DNA of 64,000 nt from Parabacteroides goldsteinii (GCF_015550595.1 NZ_JADNBB010000005.1:179853-243852); one strand, 5' to 3'. Shown: positions 43,960 through 52,268, counted from the first letter of the stretch. Notes: generated from the sequence alone by a model not told the origin. A program made the numbers and translations.

Positions 43960-46284
43960 ATGAAACAACGAATATACACCTTACTCGCTATTTCCTGTTT
44001 TGTTCTGACCACTACAGCCCAGAATGAGAAACTGACAGATTACGTCAGACCTCTGGTTGGAACAGACGGTTACGGGAATGTCTACCCCGGTGCACAGATT
44101 CCGTTCGGCGGTATCCAGATCAGTCCGGATACAGACTCTAAATATTACGATGCGGCAGCCGGTTATAAATACAACCATACTTCCATCCTCGGTTTCAGTC
44201 TGACGCACCTGAGCGGAACGGGTATCCCCGATCTGGGCGACTTTCTGTTTATACCCGGTACCGGCGAAATGAAACTCGACCCGGGAACCCGCGAAAACCC
44301 CGATGAAGGTTATCGCTCGCGTTACACCCATGACCAGGAATGGACTTCTCCCAATTACTATGCCGTCCTGTTACAGGATTACGGTGTGAAAGCCGAAATG
44401 ACAGCCGGGCTGCGTAGCGGAATGTTCCGTTTCACCTATCCCAAATCGGACAAGTCTTTCATCATGATCGACCTGAATCATACGTTGTGGCAATCCTGCG
44501 AATGGTCTAACCTCCGTGTTGAGAACGATTCGACCCTGACCGGCTACAAACTGGTCAAAGGCTGGGGACCGGAGCGCCATGTCTATTTCACCGCTGTCTT
44601 CTCCAAAAAGCTGAAAGACTTCCGCATCATGCAGGACAAGAAGCCGGTTATTTACAATACCTCCCGTTTCAGAAGCACAAACGAAGCCTGGGGAAAGAAC
44701 CTGATGGCTTGTCTTTCCTTTGAAACGGAAGCCGGTGAAGAAGTCATTGTAAAAACTTCTGTCTCCGCAGTCAGCACCGACGGTGCCAAACTGAATATGC
44801 AGGAACTGAACGGCATTACCTTCGACGGCCTGAAAGAAAAAGGTATCGGCTTATGGGAACAGGAACTGGAAAAGTATCGCGTGACAGCCGACCGGAAGAC
44901 AAAAGAGACATTCTATACTTCTGCTTATCATGCCGCTTTGCATCCTTTTATCTTCCAGGATGCCGACGGTAGTTTCAGAGGTCTGGATAAGAATATCGAA
45001 CAAGCCGAAGGCTTTACGAATTATACGACTTTCTCTTTGTGGGACACCTATCGCGCCTTGCATCCCTGGTTCAACCTGGTTCATCAGGATGTGAACGCCG
45101 ATATAGCCAATTCCATGCTCGCCCATTACGATAAAAGTACGGAGCGCATGCTTCCGATCTGGTCTTTCTACGGCAACGAAACCTGGTGTATGATCGGTTA
45201 CCATGCTGTTTCCGTCCTGGCCGATATGATCGTGAAAGGTGTCAAAGGATTCGATTACGAACGGGCGTACGAAGCTATGAAGACAACCGCAATGAATAAG
45301 CATTACGATTGCCTGCCCGATTACGACCGTAACGGTTATGTCCCTTTCGATAAAGAAGCCGAGTCGGTTTCCAAAACATTGGAGTATGCCTACGACGATT
45401 ATTGTATTGCCCGCGCTGCCCAGGCTTTGGGAAAGACGGACGATTATACCTATTTCCTGAATCGTTCCCTCTCTTATCAGACTTTGATAGATCCGGAAAC
45501 CAAATACATGCGTGGCCGCGACAGTCAGGGAAACTGGCGTACCCCGTTTGCCCCGATCGCTTATCAGGGGCCGGGATCGGTGAATGGCTGGGGCGATATC
45601 ACCGAAGGCTTTACGATGCAGTACACCTGGACCGTTCCGCATGACGTACAGGGCTATATCAACCTGGCGGGAAAGAAACTGTTCGAGAAACGGCTGGATG
45701 AACTCTTTACTGTCGAGTTGCCGGACGATATACCGGGAGCCCACGACATTCAGGGACGCATCGGTGGTTACTGGCACGGCAACGAGCCTTGCCATCATGT
45801 CGCTTATCTGTATAATTACCTGGGTAAGCCGTGGAAATGCCAGAAATGGGTACGTGAAATAGTCGACCGTTTCTATGGCAACGACCCCGGTTCTCTAAGC
45901 GGTAACGATGATTGCGGCCAGATGTCGGCCTGGTATATGTTTAACTGTGCAGGCTTTTACCCGGTTGCCCCGTCCAGTAATATATATAATGTAGGTTCAC
46001 CTTGTGTCGAGGCACTGACCATTGCCATGAGCAACGGTAAAGAGATCCGCATGACAACCGAAAACTGGTCGAAAGACAACGTGTACGTCAAGGAATTGTA
46101 TGTGAACGGAAAGAAATACAACAAATCGTATCTGACATACGACGATGTGCAATCCGGTATAACCCTGCATTTCGTCATGAGCGACAAGCCGAATTACAAA
46201 CGTGCTGTCTCAGCCGATGCCTATCCGGCTTCTTTGTCCTTACCCGGCAAAACAATGCTCTATCAGAAACCTGTCGGCAAATAA
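43960..46284 (+). CDS. GH92 alpha-mannosidase (third of three)
   Basis: This 774-residue GH92 enzyme starts at the ATG that opens a signal peptide (MKQRIYTLLAISCFVLTTTAQ); the frame is open to 43948. Family blocks are VRPLVGTDGYGNVYPGAQIPFGG, FSLTHLSGTGIPDLGD, DITEGFTMQYTW, HGNEPCHH at 606-613 and SGNDDCGQMSAWY. It is closer to the first enzyme than to the second in these blocks. The start codon lies 12 bases after a terminator-like hairpin, so it may be transcribed separately from the first two. Confidence 0.94.
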   Translation: MKQRIYTLLAISCFVLTTTAQNEKLTDYVRPLVGTDGYGNVYPGAQIPFGGIQISPDTDSKYYDAAAGYKYNHTSILGFSLTHLSGTGIPDLGDFLFIPGTGEMKLDPGTRENPDEGYRSRYTHDQEWTSPNYYAVLLQDYGVKAEMTAGLRSGMFRFTYPKSDKSFIMIDLNHTLWQSCEWSNLRVENDSTLTGYKLVKGWGPERHVYFTAVFSKKLKDFRIMQDKKPVIYNTSRFRSTNEAWGKNLMACLSFETEAGEEVIVKTSVSAVSTDGAKLNMQELNGITFDGLKEKGIGLWEQELEKYRVTADRKTKETFYTSAYHAALHPFIFQDADGSFRGLDKNIEQAEGFTNYTTFSLWDTYRALHPWFNLVHQDVNADIANSMLAHYDKSTERMLPIWSFYGNETWCMIGYHAVSVLADMIVKGVKGFDYERAYEAMKTTAMNKHYDCLPDYDRNGYVPFDKEAESVSKTLEYAYDDYCIARAAQALGKTDDYTYFLNRSLSYQTLIDPETKYMRGRDSQGNWRTPFAPIAYQGPGSVNGWGDITEGFTMQYTWTVPHDVQGYINLAGKKLFEKRLDELFTVELPDDIPGAHDIQGRIGGYWHGNEPCHHVAYLYNYLGKPWKCQKWVREIVDRFYGNDPGSLSGNDDCGQMSAWYMFNCAGFYPVAPSSNIYNVGSPCVEALTIAMSNGKEIRMTTENWSKDNVYVKELYVNGKKYNKSYLTYDDVQSGITLHFVMSDKPNYKRAVSADAYPASLSLPGKTMLYQKPVGK

Positions 46285-46329
46285 CTTTCTAATCATTAGG
46301 ATAATTAAGTAACGACGAGAGTAACTTTT

Positions 46330-46347
46330 CCCCTCTCCGAGAGGGGG
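46330..46347. terminator. hairpin between convergent genes
   Basis: CCCCTCTC and GAGAGGGG form a short GC-rich stem between the converging third GH92 gene and the YjbR-like gene. It may stop transcription from both sides, though no clear T run follows on the plus strand. Confidence 0.4.
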
Positions 46348-46369
46348 CAGGGGGTGTGTGATCTTTCTT

Positions 46370-46750
46370 TCATGCACCCCTTTCTTCCAGCTTCTCCCGT
46401 TCTTTTTTCGTCAGGCTTCCGACCACGATCTCATACGATTTCTTCACCAGCTCTTTAATCTTCTGATCCGGTACATCCTGATTGAAATGGACACTGATCC
46501 AATACTTCTTGTTCATGTGCCATCCGGGCGTAATGCCAGCATACTTTCCTTGCAGTTCTCCCGATTCATCCGGGTTGCATTTGATACAACAGAAATCAAA
46601 GATTTCGATATTTACAAAGCAAAACCATTTGTCCGCAATATAGAAACACAAGACGTCCCGACTGTATTTATCCGCCACATTCGTAAACGGCATCTTCTCA
46701 TGCACTCCTTTCAATGAAAGGCAGTATTCTCTGAACTCTTCGATATTCAT
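46370..46750 (-). CDS. MmcQ/YjbR family DNA-binding-like protein
   Basis: This 126-residue protein is of the MmcQ/YjbR (CyaY-like fold) family. Typical features are the start MNIEEFREYCLSLKGVHEKMPF, WFCFVNIEIFDFCCIKCNPDESGEL, TPGWHMNKKYWISVHFNQDVPDQKIKELVKKSYEIVVGSLTKKE. The length is normal. Some members bind DNA; the physiological role is unclear. It is a single gene transcribed toward the GH92 cluster. Confidence 0.9.
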   Translation of the reverse strand: MNIEEFREYCLSLKGVHEKMPFTNVADKYSRDVLCFYIADKWFCFVNIEIFDFCCIKCNPDESGELQGKYAGITPGWHMNKKYWISVHFNQDVPDQKIKELVKKSYEIVVGSLTKKEREKLEERGA

Positions 46751-46826
46751 AATCCTGATTAATTAGAACTACACAAAGTTTGCAAAATATATTCAAGTCT
46801 GAAAGTTACAAGTCTGTTAGACAGTG

Positions 46827-47723
46827 TTATTGTGTATTACTCTGCTCTTCGTACTCCTTAATTTTTGCAGTACAAATTAGCTTCGTAATATCTCTAAGTG
46901 ATTCGACTTTAGGAACAAGCGCATCAATGTCCTCTTTAGTGACAACAAAGTACGGATTATACCGTGCTTCCACATAAGCAGACTTGAGTAAAGTAAAAAG
47001 ACGTTTCTCTTCAAGAGTATCTTGTGGAAAAACTGTTGCTAAGTCCTCTGAATACCTTTTCGTTGCGGATGAGAGTTTAGAGAGGTTGTGTTGCTTATTA
47101 TTTCGCAAAGTAAACGTTAAACGGATAGCATAATAGTAATTCTCACAGGCTTGATGTAACAAGAAAGATCCCATTTTATAATATTCTTCTTTATAAATGA
47201 GCTTTGCTGTATGTAAAAACTCATTTGCAGATTGAAACTTTTCATCAAAATATTCTTGTGCCTGTTCTTTTATCTCTGCATAATTAAGTTTTCTTCTACG
47301 GGCTAATTTGTATTTCCCACTATTATACAGAACTATTCCTTCTTGCTTGATTTGTGTATAGAAGTATCGTCCCTCTTCAAGGTACTTATTTAATAGTTTG
47401 ATATCATCGTTGATAAACTGAACAGGTGTATCCCGATCAAAGTCTTTTCCTGCAAAGAATATATCTTCTACATTATCCAGAACGGTCTCCGCCTTTTTGC
47501 TGTTGATGCCGCTTGTTATTACATAAATATCATAATCGGATATTTTGACGGTAGGGATGCCGCCGTCTTCTATTCTTACGCTACGACGCACATAGTTCCC
47601 TCTTGCATAGCTACCAAAAAGAATAATAAACTCAGTTTGAGGTAATCTTTTTAATATCTCTTTAACCAGAAAATTCAATTCTGCCTGTTTGTCTTTTGGT
47701 AGATAAGCTATTGAGTCTTTCAT
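46827..47723 (-). CDS. fused minimal nucleotidyltransferase-HEPN protein
   Basis: In this 298-residue protein, residues 10-140 are a minimal nucleotidyltransferase with GSYARGNY at 37-44 and the metal-binding ISDYDIYVI with Asp63 and Asp65. Residues 150-290 are a HEPN domain (NEFLHTAKLIYKEEYYKMGSFLLHQACENYYYAIRLTF, then NNKQHNLSKLSS and YVEARYNPYF). MNT and HEPN usually occur as separate antitoxin and RNase toxin; here they are one chain. A single-chain form is also common in Bacteroidetes without proven toxicity. The R-x4-H run at the NNKQH segment may not be the catalytic motif. A -7 box is at 47763-47756. Confidence 0.82.
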   Translation of the reverse strand: MKDSIAYLPKDKQAELNFLVKEILKRLPQTEFIILFGSYARGNYVRRSVRIEDGGIPTVKISDYDIYVITSGINSKKAETVLDNVEDIFFAGKDFDRDTPVQFINDDIKLLNKYLEEGRYFYTQIKQEGIVLYNSGKYKLARRRKLNYAEIKEQAQEYFDEKFQSANEFLHTAKLIYKEEYYKMGSFLLHQACENYYYAIRLTFTLRNNKQHNLSKLSSATKRYSEDLATVFPQDTLEEKRLFTLLKSAYVEARYNPYFVVTKEDIDALVPKVESLRDITKLICTAKIKEYEEQSNTQ

Positions 47724-47755
47724 TATGCTTTATGTTATGTACAATGTTAAAGTAA

Positions 47756-47763
47756 CAAAAGTA
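47756..47763 (-). promoter_or_regulatory. -7 box of the MNT-HEPN gene
   Basis: TACTTTTG on the minus strand matches the consensus and lies 33 bases before the start codon. Confidence 0.6.
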
Positions 47764-47819
47764 CAAAAAATGAAATAGAGTTTAACGGTTGCCTTTGGAT
47801 TTATAGTGACGGATAATAA

Positions 47820-48038
47820 TCAGGCTACTTTTCCTGTAGCTAATTCTCTTTCGAGATACTCATATACATAAGCTGTGCTTTGACTGTAGAGTCCTGTGTT
47901 AAGGTTGATTAGTCGTGCGTATGTATCTGATGTGTAGAGTGTGCGGAGTGCCTCATCTATATCCATCTGATGTTCTTGTATCAGCAGCCATACGATTTCC
48001 TTGGAAATCTCTTCTATCATAAATGTCTCTTTCGTCAT
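47820..48038 (-). CDS. DUF3791 family protein (distal copy)
   Basis: This 72-residue protein (IEEISKEIVWLLIQEHQMDIDEALRTLYTSDTYARLINLNTGLYSQSTAYVYEYLERE) matches the small helical DUF3791 family. Its start overlaps the end of the DUF3990 gene by 4 bases. DUF3791 proteins accompany DUF3990 proteins and may be their antitoxins. This is the second DUF3791 gene of the operon; the first is at 48520-48753. Confidence 0.75.
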   Translation of the reverse strand: MTKETFMIEEISKEIVWLLIQEHQMDIDEALRTLYTSDTYARLINLNTGLYSQSTAYVYEYLERELATGKVA

Positions 48039-48523
48039 AATGTATTCTTTTTTGTCAGATACTTAATAGCTCTTTCTGTGCCGAAGAAATACTGTATGGT
48101 TACACCTTTCATGTACTTCAGTTCATCGAGGAATTTATTCATATCTATCAGTCCGGAAGTAAAGCGGCGTATCTGATAGCCTACAGCATCATTGGCTATG
48201 GGACCGATTACAATATCATAACAGTGTGACGACACACGTGTACGGTTACGGCGGTTCATCAATACAAACTCTGCCCATTCCCTGCTATATTCTTGAAACT
48301 CTAGTACTGATAAATTGGAGTTATGAAGACAACTGTCATCAAATCTATATGTATTCAGTGTGGGAATACCTATTCCTTACTGCTCGGTCTTTCTTTCGGC
48401 CAATTCCATAGCTTGCGCTTTGTCTGCTGAAAGATAAAAACCGCAGCCGAAGTCTTTTCCTACTTTAGATATCGCAAGGTCTATTTCCGCAATATCAATA
48501 TTAGAACCGTGGTATAGTATCAT
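48035..48523 (-). pseudogene. DUF3990 protein with an in-frame ochre stop
   Basis: The frame opens at the ATG 48523-48521 with MILYHGSNIDIAEIDLA and KVGKDFGCGFYLSADKAQA, as in DUF3990, then reads KTEQ, TAA, GIGIPTLNTYRFDDS and continues in the same frame to the normal end (YDIVIGPIANDAVGYQIRRF...FFGTERAIKYLTKK). Only the stop, near 48380, interrupts it. The YHGS and GFYLS motifs resemble those of ADP-ribosyltransferases, so a toxin-like activity is plausible. The start overlaps the upstream DUF3791 stop (ATGA). It may be inactivated by mutation, or the protein may be made as two pieces. Confidence 0.72.
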
Positions 48524-48753
48524 ATCAACGCTCCTCCTTTCCTGTGGCAATAGGCTGTAAGGTCCTCTACTACGTCTTCAAACGGAAGTGTATGTTCCAC
48601 ATTGTAGAAACGGTTTACAAAGTCAATGCCTTTGAACCTTTCCAGATAGCGATAGGCCTGTGATGTATTGAGCGAATGAGCTGCGGCAAACTCGCTTATT
48701 ACGGCGATAATGTATTCTATCTTGTTTTTAAGCTCCGAATCTGTATTATTCAT
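48520..48753 (-). CDS. DUF3791 family protein (proximal copy)
   Basis: This 77-residue protein (NKIEYIIAVISEFAAAHSLNTSQAYRYLERFKGIDFVNRFYNVEHTLPFEDVVEDLTAYCHRKGG) has the DUF3791 pattern and a similar helical layout to the distal copy, though the two are diverged. It is the first gene of the module, with a -7 box at 48792-48785, and overlaps the DUF3990 start by four bases. Antitoxin-before-toxin order would fit a type II-like module. Confidence 0.75.
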   Translation of the reverse strand: MNNTDSELKNKIEYIIAVISEFAAAHSLNTSQAYRYLERFKGIDFVNRFYNVEHTLPFEDVVEDLTAYCHRKGGALI

Positions 48754-48784
48754 CTTTCGTGCTGTTTTTAAGTTACATCAAGTA

Positions 48785-48792
48785 CAAAGATA
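48785..48792 (-). promoter_or_regulatory. -7 box of the DUF3791/DUF3990 operon
   Basis: TATCTTTG on the minus strand matches TAnnTTTG and lies 32 bases before the start at 48753. Confidence 0.6.
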
Positions 48793-48837
48793 TATCTTTT
48801 TTGGAAGTTTCGCAATGCTTACACATAGTCTGAAAGC

Positions 48838-49443
48838 TTATTTCTCTCCCTCTTCCTGCGGCAATGAATACACCCTGTGTGTCCGGTATCCCATCTGGAT
48901 CACTATTCCATCCTTCGTAAACTGTTTCATATCCTCCGTAGCCCGGTAGCGGCTGCAACCGTTCAGCGAGGCATAATCCGTCAGATTGATATACGGATTG
49001 TTTTGCAGGTATCTGAGCATTTTCTTTTTCCGGTCTTCCTGTTCGTTGGAAGTAACATTTTCTCTTTTGACTTTTATCGGTCGCTCCTTGTTGACCAATG
49101 CTTTCAGTCGTTTGGAACAACGGAAGTTTACCCCGTCCGCCCTCGCAAAGAAGACAGTCCGGCCTTTCTCATCTGTTTTCTGTAACGTTTTGAGGGCAGG
49201 GGAGAAGTGCCCGAACCCCTCTAGTTCCACACAATATCCATGTGATAAATTCCTGCCTATATAAGTGGTCAATGCTTCGATCACTCCTTTTATATCCGCT
49301 GAGGTAAGCGAACTTGAATCCGAAAGATATTCACAAATCTCTTCCATCCTCATGGTCCCTTTGGATATAAGGCGGGCGCAAGCTTGTTGTTCTGTCCCAT
49401 TCCCTTTTGGAGTCTTATATACTCCGAATTTTATTCTCCCCAT
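48838..49443 (-). CDS. HU-like DNA-binding protein with C-terminal helical extension
   Basis: In this 201-residue protein, residues 1-125 resemble the HU/IHF-like proteins of Bacteroidota (FGVYKTPKGNGTEQQACARLISKGTMRMEEICEYLSDSSSLTSADIKGVIEALTTYIGRNLSHGYCVELEGFGHFSPALKT). Residues 135-201 form a basic winged-helix-like extension (KKKMLRYLQNNPYINLTDYASLNGCSRYRATEDMKQFTKDGIVIQMGYRTHRVY). It probably binds or bends DNA locally. The double-domain layout is longer than classical HU (about 90 residues). The divergent intergenic region upstream carries the 21-nt array. Confidence 0.78.
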   Translation of the reverse strand: MGRIKFGVYKTPKGNGTEQQACARLISKGTMRMEEICEYLSDSSSLTSADIKGVIEALTTYIGRNLSHGYCVELEGFGHFSPALKTLQKTDEKGRTVFFARADGVNFRCSKRLKALVNKERPIKVKRENVTSNEQEDRKKKMLRYLQNNPYINLTDYASLNGCSRYRATEDMKQFTKDGIVIQMGYRTHRVYSLPQEEGEK

Positions 49444-49488
49444 ACTAGTGTCAATTAATCGTTATCTATTTCTATAATTACTCGGACT

Positions 49489-49496
49489 TATCTTTG
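49489..49496 (+). promoter_or_regulatory. -7 box reading into the 21-nt array
   Basis: TATCTTTG on the plus strand predicts a transcript starting near 49503 that would run through the palindrome array at 49535-49624. No reading frame follows, so a non-coding transcript is possible. Confidence 0.4.
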
Positions 49497-49534
49497 ATTA
49501 TGTCCGATCTTATCGTGTTTTTCTGCCGATGAAA

Positions 49535-49624
49535 GTTGTTGCCGACGCCCTCGGCAATATTGTTGAGGACGTCGGCAAAGCTGTCGAGGACGTCGTTTAT
49601 TTTGCCGAGGGCGTCGGCAACAAC
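49535..49624. repeat. 21-nt-period palindrome array with 23-bp perfect inverted repeat (locus 3)
   Basis: Units GACGCCCTCGGC, GAGGACGTCGGC, GAGGACGTCGTT and GAGGGCGTCGGC begin at 49544, 49565, 49586 and 49607, exactly 21 bases apart. The outer 23 bases at 49535-49557 and 49602-49624 are perfect reverse complements (arms GTTGTTGCCGACGCCC... and ...GGGCGTCGGCAACAAC). The array is more GC-rich than its surroundings. Confidence 0.85.
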
Positions 49625-49727
49625 TTAGCTGCCTTCCAAAGATAGCTAACATTGGGACGGAAAGCAAGAAAGACAAGGTTTATTTTGTTTTTGTCCGAGG
49701 TAATTACCATATCTTCCCAGGATGATG

Positions 49728-49735
49728 TATTTTTG
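49728..49735 (+). promoter_or_regulatory. -7 box of the SWIM gene
   Basis: TATTTTTG matches the consensus and lies 23 bases before the ATG at 49758, arguing against the further upstream ATG at 49722. Confidence 0.6.
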
Positions 49736-49757
49736 TATCACCATAAAAAAGATTACC

Positions 49758-51292
49758 ATGATGACATTATCTAATTTTGAGTATTATGTACTTCCCCGGA
49801 TATGGGAACGTGGAGTTTCTTATTATAGGCAGGGGGCTGTGGAAAGTTTGGAAGAGGAGTTTCCTGACGAATGGAATGCGACTGTCCGGGGAACAGAGGA
49901 GTATACAGTAGAGATAACTCTGGAAGATGACAAGATTATGGATTATTTCTGTGATTGCCCTTATGATGGAGATATGTGTAAGCATGTGGTTGCTACTCTT
50001 TTAGCTGTCAGGGCAAGGAAGAAGACCGGACAAGCTTTTTATGCAAATGGAAAAGAATATGAAAAGAAGTCTCTTTCTTCTGATGATATGGATGCTGTCA
50101 GAACGGAAATAAACCAGATATTGGCCTTTGTCGATGGTAAGGAACTAATCTCGTTTCTTCAGGAATATGCCGTTTCTTTTGTAGAGTTCAGGAATGCCTT
50201 GAAGCAGCGGTTTGCAATAAAGCCGAATATGGACAGGCTCGATAGGTAAGCATTTTGAAGAGGATTGGCGATAATGATTATTTTATTCTTACAAATGATT
50301 GTTGCAGGGCGGAGGAATACCTTATGGCACTGGGGAAAGATAAGAGTGTTCCGCAATCTTTAAAGGATAGCATATTGAAATCATTGGAAGAGCTGTGTCG
50401 TTTTGCCACTTATAAAGAAAATTACATATATGATATGCCTGACCTTAAAGAAGCTTTTGAGATGGAGGCGTTACCGTTACCGAAAGTACTGGAACGAGTA
50501 GAAAAAGAGTTGGTAAAAAAGAATGAAGTTGGTGCTGATATCGAGGTTCTTGTAATGAAAAAGATTGACCTGCTTAATAGGATGAATCGTAGTAATGATG
50601 CGGAAGCTACAACTCTCCGTTATCTTTTCTTGCCAAGTGTAAGAAATATGAGGGTCGACAATTTGATTGATGATGAAAAGTTTGAAGAAGCTTTGCTGGT
50701 CTTGGATGAGGGTATATATAAGGAAATGCAAGGCGGGCGATCATTTTATGTATATGACTGGATGGATAAGAAATTGAGGATATATCAAAGTATACAGGAT
50801 GTTCCCAATGTTATAAATACTGCTAAATGTTTATTTATCGAAAAGAAAGGTGATTTGGATTATTACCGGCTGTTAAAACAATCGGTACCGGCAGAAGAAT
50901 GGGGAACTTTCTATAATGAGTTGATTACGCAAACCCCTTTTCCTTCGGCTTACTGGTCTTCTTCTATAGAAGCTGATATTTATGTGGAAGAAGAAGATCG
51001 TGTCCGGTTGGTGAACTTTCTGAGGCGAAAGTCATCATTGGATATTTTATTGAACTACTCTCATTATTTAAAAGATGATTATCCCGAGGATTTATTAGAA
51101 CGTTTTAGTTCACTGATTCAAGCGTATGCAGATAAGAGTTCGGATAGGTCACAGTATGAATATGTTGCAAAGGCACTGAGAGAACTGCTGAAACTGAAAG
51201 GAGGAGAAAAGGAAGTATGCCTTCTTGTAGATGTTTTCCGTCAGGCATATAAGCGGAGAAGGGCTATGATGGAGATATTGAAGGATTTCTAA
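49758..51292 (+). pseudogene. SWIM zinc-finger protein, broken by deletion and frameshift
   Basis: The first part (49758-50249, about 163 codons) begins MMTLSNFEYYVLPRIWERGVSYYRQG and holds the SWIM motif CDCPYDGDMCKHVVA. It stops at 50249. A second frame, shifted, runs from about 50255 to 51292 (345 codons) and carries the expected C-terminal half of SWIM proteins: VLMKKIDLLNRMNRSNDAEA, EALLVLDEGIYKE, DVPNVINTAKCLFIEKKG, SYEYVAKALRELLKLKGG-like repeats and KRRRAMMEILKDF. The segment normally joining the two is missing, so a deletion that also shifted the frame fits best. The downstream half has only a TTG near its beginning. Confidence 0.7.
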
Positions 51293-51349
51293 CCGGTTTT
51301 TCGATAAATCTCAATATTTTTGTAGATAAAATTTTTACTTGAAATCATT

Positions 51350-51445
51350 ATGTCCGATCGGATAAGTAGTAATTCTGAATGGAAGCATGGAGGTTCTGAA
51401 ATTGATTTCAGGCCAATTCAGGAGAATCGGTTGATTAGGGAGTAA
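51350..51445 (+). CDS. possible 31-residue small protein
   Basis: A frame reads MSDRISSNSEWKHGGSEID, then FRPIQENRLIRE and a stop. A TATTTTTG -7 box at 51315-51322 would start a transcript near 51329, 20 bases before the ATG. It lies between the SWIM remnant and the convergent LuxR gene. No family is recognised; it may be a remnant of a longer gene. Confidence 0.3.
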   Translation: MSDRISSNSEWKHGGSEIDFRPIQENRLIRE

Positions 51446-51461
51446 AATATTTTTCTTGTAT

Positions 51462-52214
51462 TTATAATAGTTTCAGCCCTTTGGCTATCCGGCATGCCTC
51501 GATGGAATTGCTAACGTGCAGTTTTTCCAGGATATTCTGCCGATGCCTGTTTACCGTATTTATGCTGATCGAGAGGGTGGAAGCAATCTCTTTGCTCATC
51601 ATGCCCTGTTCTATTAGCTGTAGAATCTCTCTTTCTCTTACGGATAAAATATCGTTATAAGTCTGTTTCTGCAGTTCAAGGATTTGTCCGTCGGCGGAGT
51701 TGATGATGGCACTGTCTAAAGACGGATCGACTGTCAGGTTGTAAAGACATAAAGATAACCGGATGCTGCCGTTGGATTGGCTGGCGATGTAGAACATTCT
51801 GTGCAGTACATGGATATATTTGTCGGTATTATCACGCATCCGGATATGACTGACGATATGATAGTCGGCACGTTCCTTTTCCGGAATACTTTTCAGAAAG
51901 TGCAGGAACCGGAGTTCCTGCAGGTGTTTTTCCAACAGGTCGTCGGGATGGATACGGCTGAATATCTCTTCTTCCCAGATCGAGTGGATCGTTATGTTGG
52001 AGCCTCGTTCGGTCAGCCCCAGCTTCTCTGCCATTCCTCCGTAGTAGATATGGCTCGTGTTCGTTTTCATGTCACTTAGTACTGCGATCGAATTTTCAAT
52101 CTGTGCATACGTGGATGCGATCAGTTTACATTCATTGAGCCGGTTCGATACCTGTTGCTCTTCTGTGAATGTCTGTTTCAGTAATTCGTCGTTCAGTTTG
52201 TTTACGATATCCAT
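51462..52214 (-). CDS. PAS-like sensor and LuxR-type helix-turn-helix regulator
   Basis: In this 250-residue cytoplasmic regulator, residues 30-170 look like a PAS-type sensor region (SIAVLSDMKTNTSHIYYGGMAEKLGLTERGSNITIHSIWEEEIFSRIHPDDLLEKHLQELRFLHFL). Residues 185-248 are a GerE/LuxR helix-turn-helix (SVREREILQLIEQGMMSKEIASTLSISINTVNRHRQNILEKLHVSNSIEACRIA). It is divergent from the DUF1349 gene and the two share a perfectly palindromic promoter at 52269-52284. It might control that neighbour. Confidence 0.88.
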   Translation of the reverse strand: MDIVNKLNDELLKQTFTEEQQVSNRLNECKLIASTYAQIENSIAVLSDMKTNTSHIYYGGMAEKLGLTERGSNITIHSIWEEEIFSRIHPDDLLEKHLQELRFLHFLKSIPEKERADYHIVSHIRMRDNTDKYIHVLHRMFYIASQSNGSIRLSLCLYNLTVDPSLDSAIINSADGQILELQKQTYNDILSVREREILQLIEQGMMSKEIASTLSISINTVNRHRQNILEKLHVSNSIEACRIAKGLKLL

Positions 52215-52268
52215 ATCTGACGGGTAGAATGGTTATTAATCAGTATTGCATGTTTATCGGTAAGCGTC

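Noticed and set aside
49535..49624. Plain intrinsic terminator
   Set aside because: The inverted repeat is perfect and long but encloses 44 bases of further 21-nt repeat units and has no T run, so a simple terminator does not explain it.
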